Shown: positions 1 to 4,840 of the stretch, piece by piece
Position numbering within the stretch: the first letter of the stretch is position 1
Layout of the letters: each line of letters begins with the position of its first letter
Source: an uncultured Clostridia bacterium
GTDB lineage: Bacteria > Bacillota > Clostridia > Christensenellales > CAG-917
Length of the DNA: 8,813 nucleotides
Reading direction: 5' to 3'
NCBI GenBank assembly: GCA_900554085.1
Contig: USGA01000019.1
Location: 1 to 8,813, forward strand
Notes under the pieces: model-generated
The model's database searches: none
What the model was told of the DNA's origin: nothing
What the model saw: the letters and a program-made list of their open reading frames with translations, nothing else
Translations under genes and position numbers: made by a program

Positions 1-822
1 CCCTGCCGCATAGAGGGCAAGGGCGGCGCAATCAAAGGCAACGAACAGGTCAGCCGTTACGCGGTGAGCAAAGAGAACGCGAAACCCGTCGTCACCGAAA
101 AGGTGGACCTCGTGGAAGAACACCCCAGGCTTATGACCGACGAATTCGTGCCCAGCGAGCGCGACATACTCGCCGTGCTCGCCAGGACGGGCAAGACCAA
201 ACCCGAGGATGAACTCAACTGCGGTGCCTGCGGCTACTCTACCTGCCGCGACAAAGCAATCGCCGTCCTCAACGGTTACGCCGACATCGAAATGTGCCTG
301 CCCTATATGCGAAGCCGCGCCGAGTCGATGAGTTACGAAATCATTCAGAACACGCCCAACGGCATAGTGCTTATGGACAACGATTTCAAGATTCTCGACA
401 TCAACGCCAAGGCTATGCGGATACTCGGCGTCACCGAACACGACATAAAGGGCAAGAATGCTTTCGATTGTTTCGATTGCGCGGATTTCGTCGCCGCACT
501 TGCGCAAGGCAAGAACGTCAGCAAGAAAAAGGTCTTCGTACGCCGCACCAAGAGGTATATGGAACTGTCCGTCGTACTCCTCGACGAACACAAGGTGCTC
601 TTCGGCGTTATGAAGGACATCACCGACAGCGTCGAATACAACGAAAAACTGAATTCCGTCAAAATGGAAACCCTCGCCACCACCGACGAGGTCATAAAGA
701 AGCAGATGCGGGTTGCGCAGGAGATTGCCTCTCTGCTCGGAGAGACGACCGCCGAAACCAAAGTGGCGCTTCTCAAACTCAAACAAACCCTGCAGGACGG
801 CTCGGAGGGCGAAGAGGACTGA
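1..822 (+). CDS. PAS-domain Fe-S sensor, C-terminal part of an [FeFe] hydrogenase-like (HydS/HfsB-type) protein, 5'-truncated by the window edge
   Basis: The frame is open from base 1, so only the last 273 residues are visible. A GTG at 64 has no Shine-Dalgarno and is probably internal. Seen, numbering from the window edge: a four-cysteine motif, CGACGYSTC plus a later Cys (C74, C77, C82, C99), typical of the small Fe-S domain that follows hydrogenase large-subunit domains; a PAS domain at about 112-210; and a C-terminal helical segment (about 211-270) with the run KKQMRVAQEIASLLGETTAE, likely a signalling coiled coil. The first residues (PCRIEGKGG) could be the tail of the third H-cluster motif, with C2 as its last cysteine; that is inference. 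Such proteins are known in Clostridia as sensory or accessory hydrogenase-like subunits, cytoplasmic, encoded beside phosphatases and hydrogenases. The PAS domain carries an unusual CFDC pair (C157, C160). The stop overlaps the next start (TGATG), implying translational coupling. Whether the missing N-terminus is a catalytic H-cluster domain cannot be told here. Confidence 0.8.
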   Translation, partial: PCRIEGKGGAIKGNEQVSRYAVSKENAKPVVTEKVDLVEEHPRLMTDEFVPSERDILAVLARTGKTKPEDELNCGACGYSTCRDKAIAVLNGYADIEMCLPYMRSRAESMSYEIIQNTPNGIVLMDNDFKILDINAKAMRILGVTEHDIKGKNAFDCFDCADFVAALAQGKNVSKKKVFVRRTKRYMELSVVLLDEHKVLFGVMKDITDSVEYNEKLNSVKMETLATTDEVIKKQMRVAQEIASLLGETTAETKVALLKLKQTLQDGSEGEED

Positions 823-1982
823 TGGAACTGTTTCTGGAAACCGGCTTCACTTCCCTCAATAAAAAGGGCGAGGAACTGTGCGGCGACAAGGTCGAGCAGT
901 ACTCCGACGGCGAGACCACCACTCTCGTGCTCGCCGACGGGCTCGGCAGCGGCGTCAAAGCCAATATTCTCGCCACTCTCACCTCCAAAATCCTTTGCAC
1001 GATGGTATCGAACGGGGTGGGAATTGAGGAATGTATAGAAACCGTGGTGCAGACCTTGCCCGTGTGCAAAGTGCGGCAGGTCGCATACGCGACGTTCTCC
1101 GTCGTGCACGTCAACAGGGAAGGCAAAGGCTGGCTTTTCGAGTTCGACAACCCCGAAGCCATTTATATCCATAACGGAAAGTGTGGCAATTTCAACCGCA
1201 AGGAGTATAATATCCTCGGCAAAAAGGTGTACGCCACACGTCTGAGTCTCTCTCCCGACGATTACATAGTGCTGATGAGCGACGGCGTTATACACGCGGG
1301 CATCGGAATGCTGCTCAACTTCGGGTGGCTGCGCAGAGACGTAATGGAATACCTCGACAAGAATTTCTTCGAGGGAATGACGGCGCGCGGAGTTGCTTGT
1401 CTGCTGGCGGGAGCGTGCAACGACCTGTATGTCGGAGAACCCGGCGACGACACCACGGTTGCCGCGGTGCGCATACGAAAAGTATCCAAAGTCCGCCTTA
1501 TGGTGGGGCCCCCCGTCGAACGCGACCGCGACGATTTCTACATCTCCCGCTTCCTCGAGGGCGAAGGCAAGAAAATCGTGTGCGGCGGCACCAGTTCGCA
1601 GATTGTGGCACGTCACCTCGGCGAAAAGGTCAGCGCGTCCTTCGAGTTCCCCGACAAGGACGTTCCGCCTATCGGCTACATAAAAGGAATAGACCTCACG
1701 ACGGAAGGCGTGCTTACTCTCCGCAAACTGCTGGAACTGAGCGAGGCGTACCTGTCTTCCTCCGACCTCTCCCCCAAGCGCTCCAACAAACGCGACGGGG
1801 CGTCGTTGTTGGCAAATATGCTGTTCGAGGAAGCCACCCACGTCACTTTCTTCGTGGGACAGAGCATAAACGCCGCTCACCAGGGGTTGCCGATTGACAT
1901 CACTATGAAACTCAAACTGGTGGAATCCCTCACCGACAATCTCAGGAAAATGGGAAAATCGGTGGAAGTAAACTACGACTGA
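822..1982 (+). CDS. SpoIIE/PP2C-type serine phosphatase
   Basis: A 386-residue cytoplasmic protein with no membrane segment or signal peptide. The N-terminal ~220 residues are a SpoIIE/PP2C domain with metal-site motifs at the expected order: GD (G21-D22), ADGLGSG (D39-G40), MSDGV (D154-G155) and GDDTT (D209-D210). This predicts a Mn/Mg-dependent phosphoserine/phosphothreonine phosphatase. The remaining ~165 residues are not a standard named domain I can identify. They contain VGPPVERDRDD, VCGGTSSQIVAR and IDLTTEGVLTL, which resemble the conserved tail of clostridial SpoIIE-family proteins in this context. The ATG at 822 shares its A with the stop of the upstream sensor (TGATG), and GAGG at 814-817 serves as ribosome-binding site. 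The same frame stays open upstream to 294, but that stretch lies inside the sensor gene and is not part of this protein. Coupling to the sensor and closeness to a hydrogenase suggest it relays a redox or H2 signal; its substrate is unknown. Confidence 0.88.
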   Translation: MELFLETGFTSLNKKGEELCGDKVEQYSDGETTTLVLADGLGSGVKANILATLTSKILCTMVSNGVGIEECIETVVQTLPVCKVRQVAYATFSVVHVNREGKGWLFEFDNPEAIYIHNGKCGNFNRKEYNILGKKVYATRLSLSPDDYIVLMSDGVIHAGIGMLLNFGWLRRDVMEYLDKNFFEGMTARGVACLLAGACNDLYVGEPGDDTTVAAVRIRKVSKVRLMVGPPVERDRDDFYISRFLEGEGKKIVCGGTSSQIVARHLGEKVSASFEFPDKDVPPIGYIKGIDLTTEGVLTLRKLLELSEAYLSSSDLSPKRSNKRDGASLLANMLFEEATHVTFFVGQSINAAHQGLPIDITMKLKLVESLTDNLRKMGKSVEVNYD

Positions 1983-2068
1983 CGCAACGGACACCGTTCG
2001 TTGAAGGTGCGGCGACCGCCGCAAAAAATACGCATAACATCACTGCCCCCGCGGGACGGTATAGGACT
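1983..2068 (+). other. Intercistronic gap with two small hairpins
   Basis: This 86-base gap separates the phosphatase from the hydrogenase. It holds two perfect small stems: AACGG (1986-1990) with CCGTT (1994-1998), loop ACA; and TGCGGC (2008-2013) with GCCGCA (2018-2023), loop GACC. The second stem is followed by A's, not T's, so it is not an intrinsic terminator on the + strand. I see no convincing promoter. The ribosome-binding site for the hydrogenase is poor (AGGA at 2063-2066, only two bases from the ATG). The stems could adjust relative expression or mRNA processing within one transcript; this is inference. Confidence 0.4.
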
Positions 2069-3562
2069 ATGGCAAGCAACAAAGACCAGAGAAAATTCGA
2101 CACCAAAGTTCAGTATCTTCAATATAAAGTGTTGCGCGAAGTGGCGCGCGGCGCTTTGAACGACAATTTGCTTGAAAACGTCACGGACATTCCCAAGACG
2201 ATAATTCCCGGCAACGTGCCCACAATGCGCTGCTGCGTGTACAAAGAGCGCGCAATCATAGCCGAGCGCGTCAAGTTGGCTATGGGCGGCGACCGCTCCA
2301 ACCCGAACGTAATCGAAGTCATCGAAATTGCCTGCGACGACTGCCCCACCGGCGGCTACGAGGTCACCAACGCGTGCCGCGGCTGTCTGGCGCACAGGTG
2401 CGAAGACGTCTGCCGCCGCAACGCCATTTCGTTCGACCATCAGCAGAAAGCGCACATCGACAAGAACCTGTGCGTGGAGTGCGGACAATGCGCCAAGGTG
2501 TGTCCTTACAGCGCAATCGTGTCCCGCCGCCGTCCCTGCGAAAACTCCTGCAAGGTAAAAGCCATTTCTATGACGGACGGCAAAGCCGCCTGCATAGACA
2601 ACAACAAGTGCATTTCCTGCGGCGCCTGCGTCTATCAGTGTCCTTTCGGCGCAATCATCGACAAATCTTTCCTGCTCGACGTCATAGATATGATGAAAAA
2701 GAGCAAGAACAATACGGCATACAAGATGTACGCCGTAGTCGCCCCGTCCATTGCAAGCCAGTTCACATACGCAAAACTCGGTCAGGTCATAACGGGAATA
2801 AAGAAACTCGGATTCTACAGCGTGGTCGAGGCCGCTCTCGGCGCGGATATGGTGGCTTACAAGGAATCTGCGGAACTCGTGGAGAAAGGATTCCTCACCT
2901 CGTCGTGTTGCCCCGCTTTCGTGGATTATATCCACAAACAGTTCCCCGACCTTTCTCAACACGTCTCCCACAACCTCTCGCCTATGGCGACGATAGCCAA
3001 GTACATCAAGGAGACCTCCTCTCCCTGCAAAGTGGTGTTCATAGGGCCCTGCACCGCAAAGAAAATGGAGTTCCAGAAACCCGAAGTGCGCCCCTATATC
3101 GACTCCGTCATCACTTTCGAGGAACTGCAGGCGTTCTTCGATGCGGCGGGAGTCGACATCACCACCCTGCGCGAGGGCGTGCTCGACAACGCCTCTTACT
3201 ACGGCAGGATTTTCGCCCGCAGCGGAGGAATAACCGACGCGGTGGGTCAGGCGCTGAAGGAACAGGGCCTGGACAAGGATTTCGCCTACAATCCCGTCAC
3301 ATGCGACGGCATAGAGGCTTGCCGCACCGCCCTGCTCAAGGCTTCCAAAGGCGTGCTTCCCAACAACTTCATCGAGGGTATGGCGTGCGTCAACGGCTGT
3401 ATCGGCGGAGCGGGCTGTCTTACTCACGGCGACAAGAACAAAACCGAAGTGGACATCTACGGAAAGCAGGCTATGGAAAAGAGCATAACCGACGCAATCA
3501 GCGTACTGCACCTCTCTTCCGACGACAAAAAAGCCGACTCTACGACCTCAAAAAACGGTTGA
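2069..3562 (+). CDS. Monomeric [FeFe] hydrogenase, group B-like
   Basis: A complete 497-residue cytoplasmic enzyme for reversible H2 production (2 H+ + 2 e- to H2), probably using reduced ferredoxin. N-terminal Fe-S region: C89/C92, C103-C106-C111-C115, C135-C138-C141-C145 followed by Pro, C157/C161, and C181-C184-C187-C191 followed by Pro; the two CxxCxxCxxxCP sets are classic [4Fe-4S] ferredoxin motifs. The H-cluster domain has all three signatures: L1 TSSCCPAF (C280 as likely proton-relay cysteine, C281 as ligand), L2 IGPCTAKKME (C328, E334), and L3 EGMACVNGCIGGAG (C440, C444). Phe after CCPA, IGPCTAKK rather than MPCxxK, and GCIGGAG followed by TH match what I know of group B enzymes (the group of Clostridium pasteurianum CpIII) better than group A. 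An extra C450 follows L3. There is no terminator before the next promoter. Start at ATG 2069 fits the N-terminus, although the Shine-Dalgarno is weak. Confidence 0.93.
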   Translation: MASNKDQRKFDTKVQYLQYKVLREVARGALNDNLLENVTDIPKTIIPGNVPTMRCCVYKERAIIAERVKLAMGGDRSNPNVIEVIEIACDDCPTGGYEVTNACRGCLAHRCEDVCRRNAISFDHQQKAHIDKNLCVECGQCAKVCPYSAIVSRRRPCENSCKVKAISMTDGKAACIDNNKCISCGACVYQCPFGAIIDKSFLLDVIDMMKKSKNNTAYKMYAVVAPSIASQFTYAKLGQVITGIKKLGFYSVVEAALGADMVAYKESAELVEKGFLTSSCCPAFVDYIHKQFPDLSQHVSHNLSPMATIAKYIKETSSPCKVVFIGPCTAKKMEFQKPEVRPYIDSVITFEELQAFFDAAGVDITTLREGVLDNASYYGRIFARSGGITDAVGQALKEQGLDKDFAYNPVTCDGIEACRTALLKASKGVLPNNFIEGMACVNGCIGGAGCLTHGDKNKTEVDIYGKQAMEKSITDAISVLHLSSDDKKADSTTSKNG

Positions 3563-3587
3563 CAACCCCGTCGGACGGTTTTATATT
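3559..3587 (+). promoter_or_regulatory. Sigma-70/SigA-type promoter for the aro operon leader
   Basis: A perfect -35 box TTGACA (3559-3564) is followed by exactly 17 bases and then TATATT (3582-3587), one mismatch from the TATAAT consensus. The -35 box overlaps the hydrogenase stop codon (3560-3562). A start of transcription at about 3592-3596 would put only some 7-12 bases before the leader ORF ATG at 3603, so the mRNA would begin at or inside the leader Shine-Dalgarno. Assignment rests on sequence match and position; no transcript start is known. Confidence 0.8.
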
Positions 3588-3593
3588 GATAGC

Positions 3594-3597
3594 GAGG
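3594..3597 (+). promoter_or_regulatory. Ribosome-binding site of the leader peptide
   Basis: GAGG at 3594-3597, within AGCGAGG, lies five bases before the ATG at 3603, which is good Shine-Dalgarno spacing. It supports real translation of the short leader ORF. It sits at the predicted 5' end of the transcript, so how much of it is in the mRNA depends on the exact transcription start. Confidence 0.65.
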
Positions 3598-3602
3598 CAA
3601 AT

Positions 3603-3686
3603 ATGAAAAACTTCTCTTTCGACGCATACTACTTTTACTTTAAGGGCTTTTATTTCGGAAGCCCCGCTTTCGGTATGCGCGGATAA
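3603..3686 (+). CDS. Phe/Tyr-rich attenuation leader peptide
   Basis: A 27-codon ORF (ATG 3603, TAA 3684-3686) too short for usual gene calling. The peptide begins MKNFSFDA and then carries the block YYFYFKGFYF (residues 9-18), in which 8 of 10 residues are aromatic. In total it has 7 Phe and 4 Tyr among 27 residues and no Trp. It ends GSPAFGMRG. It lies between a consensus promoter and an intrinsic terminator, ahead of DAHP synthase, the regulated entry enzyme of aromatic amino-acid synthesis. By analogy with the established pheL and trpL leader peptides, its role is to make ribosomes stall when charged tRNA-Phe or tRNA-Tyr is scarce; the peptide itself probably has no other function. The last six codons (3667-3682) form one strand of the antiterminator. 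No homologue was searched for; the call rests on composition, ribosome-binding site, position and matching RNA folds. Confidence 0.88.
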   Translation: MKNFSFDAYYFYFKGFYFGSPAFGMRG

Positions 3687-3712
3687 GGAAGATTTTTCCG
3701 TAGGAACGTAGG

Positions 3713-3747
3713 AACCGCCGTACCGAAAGTACGGCGGTTTTTGTTTT
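3713..3747 (+). terminator. Intrinsic terminator of the attenuator
   Basis: A perfect 11-bp stem, AACCGCCGTAC (3713-3723) with GTACGGCGGTT (3729-3739), has loop CGAAA and runs into the T tract TTTTTGTTTT (3738-3747). This is a textbook Rho-independent terminator. It lies 76 bases before the aroF start, so it acts as a conditional stop on aro transcripts. It is also the first terminator after the hydrogenase gene and may end that transcript too. Confidence 0.93.
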
Positions 3748-3823
3748 GACGGGAGGCAAGGTCTTCCCTCACGGAACGGCGCGGCACCGCAAGCCGCATG
3801 CGGGGCGCTCCCCCGAAGAAATT
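3748..3823 (+). promoter_or_regulatory. GC-rich 5' untranslated segment between attenuator and aroF
   Basis: This segment has several short potential stems: GGGAGG (3751-3756) with CTTCCC (3763-3768), one G-U pair; GCGGC (3781-3785) with GCCGC (3793-3797); and GGGG (3802-3805) with CCCC (3810-3813). It also has a CCGCATGCGG palindrome (3794-3803). The only Shine-Dalgarno-like sequence near the aroF ATG is GAAGAA (3815-3820), weak and just three bases away. The better match GGGAGG has no usable start codon after it. A second, translational level of control is possible but not shown. Confidence 0.35.
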
Positions 3824-4840
3824 ATGATTATCGTAGTAAAGAACAATCCCGACAAAAAACAGATGGACAACCTCGTCAAGTGGATAAAGGGGCTGGGGTT
3901 GGACATTCATATGAGCCACGGCGACAATACCACGATAATGGGCCTTGTCGGCGACACGTCGGTGGTGGACGAAGACTTGCTCCGTTCCCTCGACATCGTG
4001 GAATCGGTCAAACGCATTCAGGAGCCTTTCAAGAACGCCAACCGCAAGTTTCACCCCGAGGACACCGTGGTCGACGTGGGAGGACACAAATTCGGCGGAG
4101 GACATTTCCAGTTCATCGCGGGTCCCTGCTCCGTCGAAAGCGAGGAACAACTCATAACCGTTGCAAAAGCGGTGAAAGCGGCAGGAGCCACCATCTTGCG
4201 CGGAGGAGCCTACAAACCCCGCACGTCGCCTTACGCATTCCAGGGGCTCAAAGCCGAGGGACTTCGCCTTTTGTCGGTGGCAAAAAAGGAAACGGGTATG
4301 CCCGTCTGCACCGAAATCGTCGACATTCGCTGCATCGACCTTTACGAGGACGTGGACATAATTCAGGTGGGCGCGCGCAATATGCAGAACTTCGAGTTGC
4401 TCAAGGAACTGGGCAAAACAAAAAAGCCCGTACTGCTCAAACGCGGACTTGCCGCAACCATAGAAGAATGGCTGATGAGCGCGGAGTATATTATGTCGGA
4501 GGGCAACAACGACATCATTCTCTGCGAGCGCGGAATACGCACTTTCGAGCCCTACACCCGCAACACTCTCGACCTCTCGGCTATCCCCGTCCTCAAAGAA
4601 CTCACTCATCTGCCCGTACTCGTCGACCCCAGTCACGCTTCGGGACACGCGCGCCTCGTGCTGCCGCTTTCCCTCGCCGCCGTCGGAGCGGGTGCGGAAG
4701 GCCTGGAAATCGAAGTGCACAACGATCCGCCTCACGCACTGTCCGACGGCGCGCAGTCCCTGCGCCCCGAACAGTTCGACGACCTCGTCAAGAGAGTGGA
4801 CGTTATGTTGCCCGTCGTAGGCAAGGAGAGAGACAAATGA
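3824..4840 (+). CDS. aroF: 3-deoxy-7-phosphoheptulonate (DAHP) synthase, Thermotoga/Bacillus type
   Basis: This enzyme condenses phosphoenolpyruvate and erythrose 4-phosphate to DAHP, the first step of the shikimate pathway. The 338-residue length equals, as I recall it, that of the Thermotoga maritima enzyme, and MIIVVKN at ATG 3824 matches that family's N-terminus, which decides the start. An in-frame TTG at 3746 would add 26 unrelated residues and lies inside the terminator T tract. Residues 1 to about 65 are the ferredoxin-like regulatory domain that gives Tyr/Phe feedback inhibition in the Thermotoga enzyme. The catalytic barrel follows, with IAGPCSVES (C102), GGAYKPRTSP (K131), VDPSH (H271), IEVH (E297) and LSDG (D308). 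C102, H271, E297 and D308 correspond to the metal ligands and K131 to an active-site lysine. There is no fused chorismate mutase. It overlaps tyrA by four bases (ATGA). Expression is predicted to be controlled by the Phe/Tyr attenuator just upstream. Confidence 0.96.
   Translation: MIIVVKNNPDKKQMDNLVKWIKGLGLDIHMSHGDNTTIMGLVGDTSVVDEDLLRSLDIVESVKRIQEPFKNANRKFHPEDTVVDVGGHKFGGGHFQFIAGPCSVESEEQLITVAKAVKAAGATILRGGAYKPRTSPYAFQGLKAEGLRLLSVAKKETGMPVCTEIVDIRCIDLYEDVDIIQVGARNMQNFELLKELGKTKKPVLLKRGLAATIEEWLMSAEYIMSEGNNDIILCERGIRTFEPYTRNTLDLSAIPVLKELTHLPVLVDPSHASGHARLVLPLSLAAVGAGAEGLEIEVHNDPPHALSDGAQSLRPEQFDDLVKRVDVMLPVVGKERDK

Larger units (their letters stand above)
3603..3747 (+). promoter_or_regulatory. 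Ribosome-mediated transcription attenuator of the aro operon
   Basis: Mutually exclusive RNA pairings can be drawn. (a) Anti-antiterminator: 3655-3662 with 3666-3673, 8 bp with two G-U pairs and a CCC loop. (b) Antiterminator: 3667-3682 with 3715-3729; CTTTCGGTA pairs perfectly with TACCGAAAG, then six more pairs follow including one G-U, with C3678 bulged. (c) Terminator: 3713-3723 with 3729-3739. The antiterminator uses the terminator's 5' arm. Predicted working: a ribosome stalled in the Phe/Tyr block (3627-3656) leaves 3667-3682 free, (b) forms and the operon is transcribed. A ribosome reaching the stop at 3684 covers 3667-3682, (c) forms and transcription ends. The stop lies 26 bases before the terminator arm, so a terminating ribosome should not block it. 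Another stem, GGGCTT (3644-3649) with AAGCCC (3659-3664), competes with (a). Pairings are read by eye; no folding energies were computed. Confidence 0.82.

Noticed and set aside
64..66. GTG at 64 as the true start of the PAS protein.
   Set aside because: The frame is open back to base 1, no Shine-Dalgarno precedes it, and the upstream residues fit the tail of a hydrogenase-like domain.
294..821. Upstream in-frame extension of the phosphatase gene.
   Set aside because: It lies in the sensor gene's DNA in another frame and reads as Arg/His/Gln-rich shadow. The ATG at 822 has a ribosome-binding site and gives a proper SpoIIE N-terminus.
345..2024. Long open frame on the minus strand (about 560 codons) opposite the sensor and phosphatase genes.
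   Set aside because: It mirrors two well-supported + strand genes, has His/Arg/Val-rich shadow composition and shows no recognisable domain. Such frames are expected in GC-rich DNA with strong codon bias.
2008..2028. GC hairpin TGCGGC-GACC-GCCGCA followed by A's as a terminator after the phosphatase.
   Set aside because: On the + strand the tract is A, not T. On the minus strand the T's would precede the stem, so it fits a terminator on neither strand.
1973..3511. Long open frame on the minus strand (about 510 codons) opposite the hydrogenase.
   Set aside because: The + strand frame carries all hydrogenase motifs; the antisense translation shows no family features.
3781..3813. Possible T-box: GGCACCGC (3783-3790) resembles part of the T-box core (TGGNACCGCG), with GGGGCGCTCCCCC following.
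   Set aside because: The AGGG part of the T-box is absent, no terminator follows it, and no specifier stem was seen. The preceding terminator is already explained by the leader peptide.
3746..3823. TTG at 3746 as the start of DAHP synthase.
   Set aside because: It is inside the terminator T tract, would add 26 residues unlike the family, and the ATG at 3824 gives the family's usual N-terminus and length.
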